This document shows positions 1 to 9,046 of a stretch of 41,913 nucleotides of DNA, piece after piece. The DNA is from Psychrobacter sp. GTDB lineage: Bacteria; Pseudomonadota; Gammaproteobacteria; Pseudomonadales; Moraxellaceae. Each line of letters starts with the position of its first letter. Within the stretch, counting starts at the first letter, position 1. The notes beneath the pieces are model-generated. The model saw nothing but the letters and a program-made list of their open reading frames with translations. It had not been told where the DNA came from and did not search any database. The stretch is from assembly GCA_018260445.1 (NCBI GenBank), contig JAGLBE010000015.1, forward strand, positions 29,648 to 71,560, written 5' to 3'. Position numbers and translations under genes: made by a program.

Positions 1-572
1 GATTGAATGAGGCGACGGTGGTGTATCACCAATCTGTGCATCAATATAATTTGAATGATGCTAATACCAATACTCACGCCAATACCAATACCAATATTGC
101 CACCAACCAGCTAACCATGCAGTTACTGCCAGCCACGATGCGACCCTTGACATTGCCAAACCCCCTCAGGCAGCAGTATCATGCTCAAGCCAAACAGACT
201 GAAAACGGCTATGACCAAGATGGTAACGCCCTAGACCCAGACAGGGCAGAGGGCTTAACCAAGCAAACAGTGTATGGTGTTAGTGGTATTGGCTATCCGC
301 AGCGCTTTTTTGCAACGTTACGTGGTTTGGGCTACGAGGTTATCGAGCAGCCAATGCCCGATCACCATCAATTTAGAGCTGAGGACTTAACGATGCTGAC
401 TCAGTATCCTATCGTCATCACCACCAAAGATGCGGTTAAAATTGCGCTGCTAGTGGCAAACCATGCCCAGCTTGCCAAGTTGAATATTTGGGTGCTGCCA
501 GTGCGGGCGCTGTTGTCCGCTGCCTGTTATCAAACGCTACAACGACAACTACAAGCCTGCGCTATTCTTTAG
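1..572 (+). CDS. lpxK: Tetraacyldisaccharide 4'-kinase, C-terminal part (cut by window edge)
   Basis: LpxK phosphorylates the 4' position of the lipid A disaccharide precursor at the inner membrane. Only the last 189 codons or so are present, and the reading frame is open to the left edge. The family's C-terminal signature is clear: a GIGYPQRFF segment, then PMPDHHQF with the conserved DHH, then ITTKDAVKI, matching the usual GIG-x-P-x-RFF, DHH and T-x-KDAVK motifs. The stretch before it contains an Asn/Thr repeat (NTNTHANTNTNIATN), a low-complexity insertion of the kind seen in other proteins of this window. kdsB follows 62 bp downstream on the same strand, the usual lipopolysaccharide-synthesis neighbour. 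The true start is outside the window. Confidence 0.93.
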   Translation, partial: LNEATVVYHQSVHQYNLNDANTNTHANTNTNIATNQLTMQLLPATMRPLTLPNPLRQQYHAQAKQTENGYDQDGNALDPDRAEGLTKQTVYGVSGIGYPQRFFATLRGLGYEVIEQPMPDHHQFRAEDLTMLTQYPIVITTKDAVKIALLVANHAQLAKLNIWVLPVRALLSAACYQTLQRQLQACAIL

Positions 573-634
573 ACAGCTATGGCCTGTTTAGACAGTGTTA
601 ACCAGTAGCAATCAGCTTATCTTAAGGATTTCAC

Positions 635-1528
635 ATGGTCACTTTGTCATCTAGCCATAACGATGCTGCTCAAGCTGACATACAAACTGATATACAAGCT
701 GCCATCCATATTGTTATTCCCGCTCGCTACCACAGCAGCCGGTTACCTGCTAAGCCATTATTAAATATTCATGGTAAACCGATGATTTTATGGGTGGCCG
801 AAAGAGCGAGTCAGGCAACATTTGCAGATGATTTATGCATCGCGACCGATGATACAAGGATTGCCAAAGTATGTTTGGATGCAGGTTATGATGTGGTTAT
901 GACTGCAAATACGCATGTGTCCGGCACCGATAGATTGGCCGAGGTGGCTTGCATAAAAGGCTGGAATCCTCATGATATTGTGGTGAACATGCAAGGGGAT
1001 GAGCCGCTGGTCCCCGCAAAGCTGCTCAATCAGGTCAAAGAATTGCTGGAGCAACAACCGCAGTGTGTGATGGCCACTTTGTATGAGCCCATTGTATCGC
1101 AAGCTGAATTTTTGCGCGCTTCTGTGGTCAAAGTGGTGAGTGACAATCAAGGCTGCGCGTTGTATTTTAGCCGTACGCCTATTCCTTGTGATAGACAGTA
1201 TGAACTAGCCGCCGCCTCAGCGCACCCAACAGCAGCAGATGATAGCAATGTCAAAAGTAAGCTTGCCGAGCCGTCGCCTTTGCCGCCTCCCAAGCATGCC
1301 AATCGTCATTTAGGCCTATACGCTTATCGGGTGCAACTGTTACAAGACTTTGTTAAATGGCCAGTTGCGGCGTTAGAGGCGCTAGAGAGTCTAGAGCAGC
1401 TGCGGGTGCTTGAGAACGGTGGCAAAATTGCCATTGCTAAGGCGTTAATAGCCTTGCCCGCTGGTGTAGACACCCAAGCAGATTTAGACCGCCTCAATGC
1501 TATGCCCTTGTCTATGCTAAGTTTATAA
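635..1528 (+). CDS. kdsB: 3-deoxy-manno-octulosonate cytidylyltransferase (CMP-Kdo synthetase)
   Basis: This cytoplasmic enzyme activates Kdo as CMP-Kdo for transfer to lipid A. The N-terminal nucleotide-binding signature reads [15 protein letters not shown], followed by TDDTRIA and NMQGDEPL, the metal/nucleotide motif. The C-terminal HLGLYAYR and [10 protein letters not shown] motifs are typical. At 297 residues it is longer than the usual 250 or so. The excess is a 26-residue N-terminal tail before the first beta strand and a low-complexity insertion at about residues 190-225 (Ala/Ser/Pro-rich), between the FSRTPIP motif and HLGLYAYR. The ATG has an AAGGA-type ribosome site just upstream. 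It lies between lpxK and holB on the same strand and is probably co-transcribed with lpxK. Confidence 0.95.
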   Translation: MVTLSSSHNDAAQADIQTDIQAAIHIVIPARYHSSRLPAKPLLNIHGKPMILWVAERASQATFADDLCIATDDTRIAKVCLDAGYDVVMTANTHVSGTDRLAEVACIKGWNPHDIVVNMQGDEPLVPAKLLNQVKELLEQQPQCVMATLYEPIVSQAEFLRASVVKVVSDNQGCALYFSRTPIPCDRQYELAAASAHPTAADDSNVKSKLAEPSPLPPPKHANRHLGLYAYRVQLLQDFVKWPVAALEALESLEQLRVLENGGKIAIAKALIALPAGVDTQADLDRLNAMPLSMLSL

Positions 1529-1573
1529 CAGTCAATAGCTTTTAACCTTACCACAGAGAATGGCAGTTATTTG

Positions 1574-2794
1574 ATGAGCGTTAACCCAGTTAATAATCTT
1601 GATAGCAGCGTCTATTTTACAGCGGTATTGCCTTGGCAAATGCAAAGCTGGCAGCACTTGACTGACCGTTACCCGCGTTTGCCGCATGGCTTGCTATTTG
1701 CAGGAATGCAAGGCATTGGTAAGCGGCATTTTGTATGGCGTTTTACCGCTTGGCTGCTATGCGAGCGGCGGCAAGAACAGCCTCAAACCGCTTGTGGTCA
1801 ATGTCAAAGTTGCCTGTGGCTGCTGGCCGGTACGCACCCAGATTTGCAAGTCTTGCCCCAGTCAAGCCTGCCCCTTAGCGCAGACGACGCTTCTTTTAGC
1901 GCAGAAGGCCAAGCGCAAAAAAAGCTGGCAAGCAAACCAACAGCAGATGCCAGCAAGCAGGCTATTAAAAAAGACAGCATTAAGGTTGATGATATCCGAG
2001 CATTGCAGCCCTTTATCCATCAAGGCAGTAATGGTCGGCGCGTGTGTGTGATTGATAACGCTGACACCATGACAGTGGCAGCGGCAAACGCCTTACTAAA
2101 GACGCTTGAGGAACCCCGTGACGGTATTCATCTGCTATTGATTACCGATATGCCCACCAAGCTGCTACCAACGATTAAAAGCCGGGTGCAGCAAGTTGCT
2201 ATTCATGATATAGACCGCACCCAAGTCAACGTATATCTCGCTGAACAGCTAGGGCAGCAAGCTATAGTGGCGCTTGATGGTGAGAATAAGAGTGTCCATA
2301 ACCAAGATGATAACACTGGTCATCGTAACGGTCATCACACCAGCAATAACAACGGTCATAACAAGCAGGCGATATTAGCGACGCATATTAATCAGGCATT
2401 GGCACTAGCCAACGGTGCCCCATTAGCCGCTTTGGCCATGTTGACAGCGCCATGGTATGCGCAGCGTCAGGCGTGGCTAACCACCTGGTTGGCGCTGCGG
2501 GTAGGCAAGCGTAGTAGCATTGCCGCCAGCGATTACTGGCAAACCATCTTGCCTTTAGAGGCCTTTATTAGGCTTAGTGAGATAATGTTGATGGAGTTAA
2601 GCCGGGCTTGTATTGGCATGCCCGCGCTGCAAACAGACTTGGCACTAGAGGACTATACGACCGTATCGACCCTGAAGCTTGAGGCGATTTATCATCTTAT
2701 GCAGCAGATAGACGATATTAAGCAGGCCATGCAACAAAATGTGCAGGAAAAACTAGGATATGATAGGCTGTGTCAAGCATTAACCACATTATAA
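1574..2794 (+). CDS. holB: DNA polymerase III delta' subunit (clamp loader)
   Basis: HolB is the delta' subunit of the clamp loader that opens the beta clamp during replication. The AAA+ P-loop region reads GMQGIGKRHF (about residues 44-53), followed by the zinc module with C-x2-C-x2-C spacing (CGQCQSC) and the THPDL motif. Further on are VIDNADTM (Walker B region), ANALLKTLEEP and the sensor-like IKSRVQQ. At about 406 residues it is longer than typical (about 330). Two polar insertions explain this: a Lys/Ala-rich one around residues 100-135 and an Asn/His-rich one around 240-270. A TTG lies directly before the chosen ATG in the same frame, and I prefer the ATG. pilZ follows, as in Pseudomonas. 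Confidence 0.93.
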   Translation: MSVNPVNNLDSSVYFTAVLPWQMQSWQHLTDRYPRLPHGLLFAGMQGIGKRHFVWRFTAWLLCERRQEQPQTACGQCQSCLWLLAGTHPDLQVLPQSSLPLSADDASFSAEGQAQKKLASKPTADASKQAIKKDSIKVDDIRALQPFIHQGSNGRRVCVIDNADTMTVAAANALLKTLEEPRDGIHLLLITDMPTKLLPTIKSRVQQVAIHDIDRTQVNVYLAEQLGQQAIVALDGENKSVHNQDDNTGHRNGHHTSNNNGHNKQAILATHINQALALANGAPLAALAMLTAPWYAQRQAWLTTWLALRVGKRSSIAASDYWQTILPLEAFIRLSEIMLMELSRACIGMPALQTDLALEDYTTVSTLKLEAIYHLMQQIDDIKQAMQQNVQEKLGYDRLCQALTTL

Positions 2795-2929
2795 ACCGCA
2801 CCTAACGTAAGCCAGTCACGCAAGGGCGCATATGTTTAAGCAAGTGTCATTAGTAACAAGTGTCATTAATAAATGAATACATAGACCCCAGTGGTCTACC
2901 ACTAGCACAATAATTAAGGAGTCAGACCT

Positions 2930-3277
2930 ATGGCCATGCCAGGACGCGGTGGTATCTTAACCTGCAATATCGTCGACTTAAACATGCTATATGCCAGTTA
3001 TTTGCCCTTTGTAAAAAATGGGGCCATCTTTGTGCCCTCAGAGCGCCAGCAGCTTTTGGGAGATGAGGTGTTTGTTGCCGTGACTCTGCCCGGCTCAAGT
3101 GAACGTTTGCCCCTAAATGGTAAAGTGGTTTGGGTGAATCATAAAACCCAAGCCAACCGCCCTGCAGGCTTTGCGGTGCAGTTTGGCACCGATGAGACGG
3201 GGCTTAGAATACGACATGAGATGGAGCGGTTGCTGGCAGGCAAGTCAGACTCACTGCAAGCGACTTATACGATGTAG
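2930..3277 (+). CDS. pilZ: PilZ-domain type IV pilus assembly protein
   Basis: This 115-residue, single-domain protein matches the stand-alone PilZ needed for type IV pilus biogenesis in Pseudomonas and Xanthomonas. The GRGGILTCNIVDLNMLY start, the FVPSERQQLLGDEVFVAVTLP strand and the GKVVWVN and PAGFAVQF segments are characteristic. The RxxxR and DxSxxG motifs that bind cyclic-di-GMP in canonical PilZ domains are absent, as in the founding PilZ, so it probably does not bind that messenger. AAGGAG sits about eight bases before the ATG. It follows holB with a 135-bp gap and ends at a strong terminator, so it closes the + strand group. Confidence 0.92.
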   Translation: MAMPGRGGILTCNIVDLNMLYASYLPFVKNGAIFVPSERQQLLGDEVFVAVTLPGSSERLPLNGKVVWVNHKTQANRPAGFAVQFGTDETGLRIRHEMERLLAGKSDSLQATYTM

Positions 3278-3316
3278 TTTATGACCCTATGGCCGTATCC
3301 ACTTGATTGCTACCCA

Positions 3317-3351
3317 AAAAAAAGCCCTTGAACTTATTCAAGGGCTTTTTT
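3317..3351. terminator. Bidirectional rho-independent terminator between pilZ and the thiolase gene
   Basis: An 11-bp perfect stem (AAGCCCTTGAA / TTCAAGGGCTT) with a 4-nt loop is flanked by an A run on the left and a T run on the right. It can therefore terminate the + strand pilZ transcript and the - strand thiolase transcript. To its right, 3356-3430 holds imperfect copies of a GGAACTACTTTATA-like unit of no known role. Confidence 0.9.
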
Positions 3352-3467
3352 AAACGAACTTTTTTATACGATATTTTGTGTAGGAACTTTTTTTTAGGAA
3401 CTACTTTATAGGAACTACTTTATACGAACTAAGGCCGCGTACTCCCTACCACTACGCTATTGCTGAG

Positions 3468-5564
3468 TTATTTCTCAAGAATACAAGTAACGCCTTGACC
3501 ACCTGCGGCGCAAATGGATATCAAAGCACGACCCGAACCTTTTTGATCCAATAATTTAGCAGCAGTAGCCAGAATGCGCCCGCCCGTTGCGGCAAAAGGA
3601 TGGCCGGCGGCTAAAGATGAGCCATTGACGTTAAGCTTGCTGCGATCGATAGATCCTAATGGGGCGTCAAGCTCCAAACGCTCTTTACAGAAAGTCTCAT
3701 CCTCCCAAGCGGCAAGCGTTGATAGGACTTGTGAGGCAAAGGCTTCATGTATCTCATAAAAGTCAAAGTCTTGTAGCGTCAAGCCAGCACGTGCAAGCAT
3801 CCGTGGCACCGCATAAGCAGGCGCCATCAATAAGCCTTCTTTAGGGCCTTCTTTACCAATAAAATCTACGGCCGCAGTTTCTTGATGGGTAATATAAGCC
3901 AAAGCTTTAAGACCATGGGCCTGCGCCCACGCATCGGTACCCAATAGCACACAAGAGGCGCCATCGGTTAACGGGGTAGAATTGGCCGCAGTCATCGTCG
4001 GATTGGCATTGCGCTTACCAAAAGCTGGCTTTAACTTGGCTAACTGCTTAAGCGTCGAATCTGGACGCAAGTTGTTATCACGGGTTAAGCCCTTAAATGG
4101 GGTAATCAAGTCGTCAAAAAAGCCCTCGTCATAAGCGCGAGCTAGGTTTTTATGACTGCTCACGGCAAGCTCATCTTGCGCTTCACGGCTGATATTCCAC
4201 TCAAGCGTCGTAATCGCTTGATGCTCACCCATAGACAAGCCAGTACGTGGCTCGCCATTTTGCGGGGCATCAATCAGTTTTTTAGGATTTATTCTGGTCA
4301 AAGCGGCAAGGCGCTGCTTATTGTTTTTGGCAGCGCCCAGTTTAATCAGCGCTTTACGCAAACCATCACCAATAGCAATGGGCGCATCAGATGTGGTATC
4401 CACGCCGCCAGTAATCGCCGAGTCAATAATTCCCAAGGCAATCTTATTGGCAGCGGCAAAGGTTGTTTGTAAACCAGTACCACAAGCTTGAGAGATATCA
4501 TAAGCAGGCGTTTGTGGATCTAACGCCGTATTGAGGGCAGCCTCACGCGTCAAATTTAAATCACGGCTAAGCTTTAGCACCGCACCTGCCACCACTTCGC
4601 CAACCCGTTCACCTTGCAATTCATAACGCTCAACCAAACCGTTTAAAGCAGCGCTTAACATATCAATGTTACTGACATCGGCATAACTGCTGTTAGAGCG
4701 AGCAAATGGGATACGATTGCCGCCTAAAATAGCCACACGCCGTGGTAAGCTTGCATCTGCACTTGGTGTAGTAGTAGTAGATGGCGAGGCTAAAGGCGCT
4801 TGACCTTTTGCCTGTTCTTTACTCGCATTGCCAGCATTGTCAGCCTTGTCTGCTATTAAGCTGGAAGCTGCTATACTGTCAGGCGTGATTGTGTTATTGA
4901 CATTGGCATCTGACGATTTTTCATCTACTTTAGAGCTTGCAACGGTTTGAGAGTTTTTGGCGTCACTGTTTTTAGCAGCGGTATCGTGAGCGTCAGCGTC
5001 AGTTTCTTTAGCAGCAGCAGTGTTTTTGGGGTCAGTCACTTGAGCGTTGGCGGCATTGCTGGCATGAGCGGCATTGCCATCTTGCGCACTGGTATCTTTA
5101 GCGGCAGTATCTTTATCTTTAGCGTCCTTGTCAGCGTCCTTGTCGTCAGGCTTGGTCGATGCAGTAGGCGCTTTGTCTGCAGTAGTGTCAGACTTGGTTA
5201 TATTGTCATCTTTATTGTCTTCTTTATTGTCTTCTTTATCATCACTACTCTTATTTTTCTCTTTTTGCGCCAATAGCTCATCTAATTTTGACTGCGATTT
5301 AGCCTCAGACTGGGCTTTTACCTCATCGAGAATCTTTTGCTTAGCAGCTTGGTCCTCAATCAGGGCTTTATCCGCCTCTGTTTTAGAGGGGGTGGCTATC
5401 ACTTCTTTTTTAAGCTCTTCAAAACTCTCTTTGGTATTTGATACAGGTTTATCTTTAAGGGCGACTGCCTTGTCCTGATTGAGATGCAATGACTCACCGG
5501 CTTTGGTGACCACCGTGGTAGCGATAACAGGAGAGTCTTTAACAGGCTTGGTAGAGTTGCTCAT
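3468..5564 (-). CDS. Acetyl-CoA acyltransferase (FadI-like thiolase) with a long low-complexity N-terminal extension
   Basis: A thiolase exchanging acyl groups with CoA, as in the last step of beta-oxidation. The enzyme domain spans about residues 273-698 (roughly 426 residues, a full family length). It starts at RRVAILGGNRIPF. The nucleophile is Cys361 in SQACGTGLQ, followed by HEAFA, the catalytic GHPFAATGGR and the second cysteine in CAAGGQG. Ahead of it lie about 270 residues dominated by Lys, Asp, Ala, Ser, Asn and Thr, with short repeats such as DNKEDNKDDN and no membrane segment. The annotated ATG has AAGGA six bases upstream. I see no Met near the domain boundary, so the long form is probably real. 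The fabG and maoC genes across the upstream intergenic region are the usual partners in Moraxellaceae. Confidence 0.9.
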   Translation of the reverse strand: MSNSTKPVKDSPVIATTVVTKAGESLHLNQDKAVALKDKPVSNTKESFEELKKEVIATPSKTEADKALIEDQAAKQKILDEVKAQSEAKSQSKLDELLAQKEKNKSSDDKEDNKEDNKDDNITKSDTTADKAPTASTKPDDKDADKDAKDKDTAAKDTSAQDGNAAHASNAANAQVTDPKNTAAAKETDADAHDTAAKNSDAKNSQTVASSKVDEKSSDANVNNTITPDSIAASSLIADKADNAGNASKEQAKGQAPLASPSTTTTPSADASLPRRVAILGGNRIPFARSNSSYADVSNIDMLSAALNGLVERYELQGERVGEVVAGAVLKLSRDLNLTREAALNTALDPQTPAYDISQACGTGLQTTFAAANKIALGIIDSAITGGVDTTSDAPIAIGDGLRKALIKLGAAKNNKQRLAALTRINPKKLIDAPQNGEPRTGLSMGEHQAITTLEWNISREAQDELAVSSHKNLARAYDEGFFDDLITPFKGLTRDNNLRPDSTLKQLAKLKPAFGKRNANPTMTAANSTPLTDGASCVLLGTDAWAQAHGLKALAYITHQETAAVDFIGKEGPKEGLLMAPAYAVPRMLARAGLTLQDFDFYEIHEAFASQVLSTLAAWEDETFCKERLELDAPLGSIDRSKLNVNGSSLAAGHPFAATGGRILATAAKLLDQKGSGRALISICAAGGQGVTCILEK

Positions 5565-6125
5565 TTTAAATCCTTATAAATTATGGAAGGGGTGGACAGT
5601 AACAGCTATTATTTTAACAAATAATTTTAACAAAAATATTGTGATTTGACTGTAAGCTTAAGTGTTGATTTTAGCACTTTTAAGCGTAGCATTTTGGCTA
5701 AATCCTAAAAGCATAGGTTAATATTATCATTGCGCTATAAATCATAATAGTTAGTTATGTATTGACTGCTTAAGATTAGCATTAACATATGTTTGGTTAA
5801 ATTGAACAGTTGCTAGTAGAGGGTTTGGCTAAAAATAGGGGTTAAAATGGGTTGATGAGCCAATTAATGAGCAAAATAAGGCGCTAAATTAAAGATATTA
5901 AAAGAACCATGCAGTCGAGGCTATAAGGGCAAAAAGATAATATTAGTTGTTGATAATTTAGCCTTTTAGTACCATTATTGTAGGGGCGAATAACGCTAAT
6001 TGATCGATGAGTGACTTTTGCCAAGCAATAGGGTACGCTTTAGCTTCTATTCTAAACGAATCTTAACTTAACTTTTGTATGCTATAGTCAGTATGGTTTA
6101 TGGTGCGTCACTGTGGTTATCTCAA

Positions 6126-6190
6126 AGATGACGCAAAAGATGACGCTAAGATGTGACGCTAAGATGTGACGCTAAATTGTGACGCTAAAA
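6126..6190. repeat. Imperfect tandem repeat, unit GATGTGACGCTAA
   Basis: Five imperfect copies of an 11-13-nt unit (AGATGACGCAAA, AGATGACGCTA, then AGATGTGACGCTA-like copies) lie head to tail upstream of fabG. The outer copies are more divergent than the central ones. It could be a multi-site regulator target or simple slippage; the sequence does not decide. Confidence 0.75.
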
Positions 6191-6303
6191 AGTCACTTAG
6201 CTTGGCGGCTTTCGCCCTGTCACAAATAGACACCAATAAATAAACCGTCCTCACCTGCATAACACAGCACTAAAACGTACACCAAGTCCATCACGACACT
6301 TAA

Positions 6304-6399
6304 CCATTAAACCATTAAACCATTAAACCATTAAACCATTAAACCATTAAACCATTAAACCATTAAACCATTAAACCCTTAAACCCTTAAACCCTTAAA
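6304..6399. repeat. Twelve tandem 8-bp repeats directly upstream of the fabG ribosome site
   Basis: Nine perfect copies of CCATTAAA are followed by three of CCCTTAAA. The block ends 11 bp before the AGGAG that precedes the fabG ATG. It is an 8-bp simple sequence repeat of the kind that changes copy number by slipped-strand mispairing. Because it is untranslated, changes would alter promoter or leader spacing and not the reading frame. Confidence 0.95.
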
Positions 6400-6420
6400 C
6401 CCAAACAACTAGGAGATATT

Positions 6421-7821
6421 ATGTCAGATCGCTATGGTACATTTGTACAATCAGGACTGGGCAAACAAGTGGCTAAAAATCTAGGCTTGCCAATACCCGT
6501 GACCTTAGAACGCTTTGAAGCGGGTGAAAAAGTGGTGCGTGGCAGCGTATTGTTTGGCGCTGCGCCAGGGGACGATGCAAGGTTAAGCACCGCGGTTGCC
6601 GAAGTGTTACAAGCCCTACATACCGAGGTATTTGTGGCCAATGACGATGCGCATAAAGATGCCCTAACCAGTGTAGGGATAGAAGTCAAAAACAGTGGTG
6701 ATAATAAAGATAAATATAAAGTGTTGGTGTTTGATGCCAGTAACATTGCTCATGCGCCCGACCTTAAAGCCTTATATGACTTTTTTCATCCGGTTGCCCG
6801 TCAAGTTGAGCAGTCGGGCCGAGTGATTGTGATTGGACGCCCACCCGAGGAATGCGAAACGATTGGCAGTACGTTAGCGCAGCGTGCCCTTGAAGGGTTT
6901 GTAAAATCGGTTGGTAAAGAGTTTAAAAAAGGCATCACGGCGCAGCTTGTGTATGTTAGTGAGGGCGCAGAATCTAACTTGGCATCGACCTTGAGCTTTT
7001 TGATGTCGGCTCGTTCCGCTTATGTGTCCGGTCAAGTGGTGCGTGTGGGTGCTGGCAATGCTCTGCAAGTAGATTGGTCGAAGCCTTTGGCGGGCAAAAC
7101 CGCTTTGGTCACTGGGGCAAGCCGCGGTATTGGCGAAGCCATTGCTCGGGTGCTGGCTCGAGATGGCGCTCATGTTATTTGTCTGGATATCGCGCCGCAG
7201 CAGGCTGATTTACAAAGAGTAGCTGGCGAAATTGGTGGCTCAACGCTCACTTTAGACATCACTGCAGCAGACGCTGGGGAAAAAATTGCTGAAGCGGCGG
7301 CCAAACGAGGGGGCTTGGATGCAATTGTCCACAATGCAGGCGTGACTCGTGATAAAACCTTGGCCAATATGGATGAGAAACAGTGGGATATGGTCGTCGA
7401 CATTAATTTGCAAAGTAATGCCATGATAAATGACTATTTATTTGACCATGAAGTGTTAAACGATAACGCGCGTATTATTTGTGTCTCCTCTTTATCCGGT
7501 ATTGCTGGCAACTTAGGCCAAACCAATTATGCCACTTCAAAAGCGGGGGTTATTGGCTTGGTGAGTGCAACCGCTAAAAAACTTAAAGCCGATAATAAAG
7601 GCATTACCATTAATGCCGTAGCGCCTGGGTTTATTGAAACCCAAATGACCGCTGCCATTCCTTTTGCGATTCGTGAAGCGGGGCGCCGGATGAACTCAAT
7701 GAGTCAAGGTGGTTTACCGGTTGATGTGGCTGAAACGATTGCGTGGTTTGCCTCTCCGGCTTCTGGCGGCGTTAATGGCAATACGATTCGTGTTTGTGGT
7801 CAAAGTTTACTGGGTGCTTAA
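6421..7821 (+). CDS. fabG: 3-oxoacyl-(acyl-carrier-protein/CoA) reductase, high-molecular-weight FabG4 type
   Basis: An NADPH-dependent short-chain reductase converting 3-oxoacyl to 3-hydroxyacyl thioesters. Residues 1-215 form the degenerate N-terminal domain found in FabG4-type proteins, and the catalytic SDR domain follows. TGASRGIG (231-238) is the cofactor glycine motif and HNAG (304-307) the structural motif. The triad is Ser357, Tyr370 and Lys374 (NYATSK). GFIETQM and GGVNGNTIRVCGQ close the fold. The 466-residue length is about twice a normal FabG but usual for FabG4. It starts at an ATG with a strong AGGAG site just after the 8-bp repeat tract. The maoC-type hydratase that follows uses the 3-hydroxyacyl product, and the divergent thiolase makes the 3-oxoacyl substrate. 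Confidence 0.93.
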   Translation: MSDRYGTFVQSGLGKQVAKNLGLPIPVTLERFEAGEKVVRGSVLFGAAPGDDARLSTAVAEVLQALHTEVFVANDDAHKDALTSVGIEVKNSGDNKDKYKVLVFDASNIAHAPDLKALYDFFHPVARQVEQSGRVIVIGRPPEECETIGSTLAQRALEGFVKSVGKEFKKGITAQLVYVSEGAESNLASTLSFLMSARSAYVSGQVVRVGAGNALQVDWSKPLAGKTALVTGASRGIGEAIARVLARDGAHVICLDIAPQQADLQRVAGEIGGSTLTLDITAADAGEKIAEAAAKRGGLDAIVHNAGVTRDKTLANMDEKQWDMVVDINLQSNAMINDYLFDHEVLNDNARIICVSSLSGIAGNLGQTNYATSKAGVIGLVSATAKKLKADNKGITINAVAPGFIETQMTAAIPFAIREAGRRMNSMSQGGLPVDVAETIAWFASPASGGVNGNTIRVCGQSLLGA

Positions 7822-7952
7822 TCTAAACGGCTTTTAAGCGGATACTCATTGTTTTGATAGAGGTGGTTTGACAAGCATCGTAAAGTCTACGTTAAAGCCT
7901 TGCTATGTCGTCATGTCAACGCCGATATCAATTCGCAATCGCCATCAAAAAG

Positions 7953-7976
7953 GAGCCATCAGTTGATGGCTCTTTT
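7953..7976 (+). terminator. Rho-independent terminator after fabG
   Basis: A 9-bp perfect stem (GAGCCATCA / TGATGGCTC) with a 2-nt loop is followed by four T residues, about 130 bp after the fabG stop. An A run precedes it, so weak activity on the other strand is possible. It suggests the hydratase gene has its own promoter. Confidence 0.75.
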
Positions 7977-8065
7977 GCAGTTAGTTACCTACTCGTTACC
8001 TACCTTGATATCGACTAGGGGAATGTTATTAAACCCACAAAAATCCGATTAATAAGGAATTTGAT

Positions 8066-8968
8066 ATGACCACTCGCAACTATGCTAGCGTGCCGCTGCC
8101 CAAGCAAACGTATCCTAAAATTATAAAATCATTATTACCGATAGTGGGTAATAAAAAGAACCAAGGTAGTAAAAATACTTTACCTGAGGTGACTTATCTA
8201 ATAAAGAGCTTGGAAATTAATCAAGAAAACTTAAAAGACTATCGGCGCATCTGTGGTTTTGCCAATACGGGGCAAGTGCCACCCACTTACTTTTCAGTAT
8301 TGTCACAAGCGTTACAAATGAATATGATGGTGGATGAGCCCTTTCCGTTTGCGATGTTAGGGTTGGTACATATCGCCAATTCGGTGACCCAATACCGCCG
8401 TATTGCCGATACTGAAATTGTCTCCCTGCAGGTGAGTTTGGGTAATTTGCAAGACCATGATAAAGGCAAACAGTTTGACTTTATTACCCAAGTACACAGC
8501 GGTGAAGCGCTCATTTGGGAGGGGACCAGTACCTATCTATCACGCCAAAAAACCGAGGGCAATAATAATAAAGTGAAGCCCATTAAAGAAATTGTGGCAA
8601 AACCGGTCGTTAAAAAAGATGATATGCACCATATTTTTGCGTTACCAGAAGATTTAGGTCGACGTTATGCCATGGTGTCAGGTGATTTCAACCTGATTCA
8701 TTTGCACCCGCTAACTGCCAAAGCATTTGGTTTCCCTAAAGCGATTGCGCATGGTATGTGGTCTAAGGCAAAATGCTTGAGTTTAATGGATTTGCCAGAA
8801 GCCTATACAGTCGATGTGACCTTTAAGCTGCCTATTTATTTGCCGTCAGAGGTGGAATTGATTGGCGATACTATGGAGAAATTGGCCGCTACCGGCAAAA
8901 GCATGTTTGACTTGTACAGCGCGGCGGATGATAAGCCGCATTTAGCTGGTAAGATTACGCTGGTCTAA
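8066..8968 (+). CDS. MaoC-family (R)-specific enoyl hydratase / dehydratase
   Basis: A hot-dog-fold hydratase acting on enoyl-CoA or enoyl-ACP. The hydratase signature lies in the C-terminal half: SGDFNLIHLHPLTAKAFGF with Asp207 and His212 as the catalytic pair, followed by AIAHGM. The N-terminal half resembles a second, degenerate hot-dog domain, giving the 300-residue double-domain form. AAGGA lies upstream of the ATG. With the upstream reductase and the thiolase it makes a three-enzyme set that could run fatty-acyl chain shortening or elongation. The direction and substrate cannot be read from the sequence. Confidence 0.9.
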   Translation: MTTRNYASVPLPKQTYPKIIKSLLPIVGNKKNQGSKNTLPEVTYLIKSLEINQENLKDYRRICGFANTGQVPPTYFSVLSQALQMNMMVDEPFPFAMLGLVHIANSVTQYRRIADTEIVSLQVSLGNLQDHDKGKQFDFITQVHSGEALIWEGTSTYLSRQKTEGNNNKVKPIKEIVAKPVVKKDDMHHIFALPEDLGRRYAMVSGDFNLIHLHPLTAKAFGFPKAIAHGMWSKAKCLSLMDLPEAYTVDVTFKLPIYLPSEVELIGDTMEKLAATGKSMFDLYSAADDKPHLAGKITLV

Positions 8969-9046
8969 TTTGACAGCTATTTTAAACCACAGCTATCCTA
9001 AACCACACCTATCCTAAAGCACACCTACTTTATAACAGGGGAAAAC

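Larger units (their letters stand above)
5565..6420. promoter_or_regulatory. Long divergent intergenic region between thiolase and fabG
   Basis: This gene-free stretch of 856 bp separates the - strand thiolase from the + strand fabG and must hold both promoters. It is AT-rich. I see no convincing coding potential or RNA gene. Two tandem repeats lie near the fabG end and are listed separately (6126-6190 and 6304-6399). AGGAG at 6411-6415 is the fabG ribosome site. Confidence 0.6.

Noticed and set aside
4947-5478. Serine-rich open frames opposite the thiolase extension
   Set aside because: They are antisense to the low-complexity Lys/Asp/Ala region, with no ribosome site and no family resemblance.
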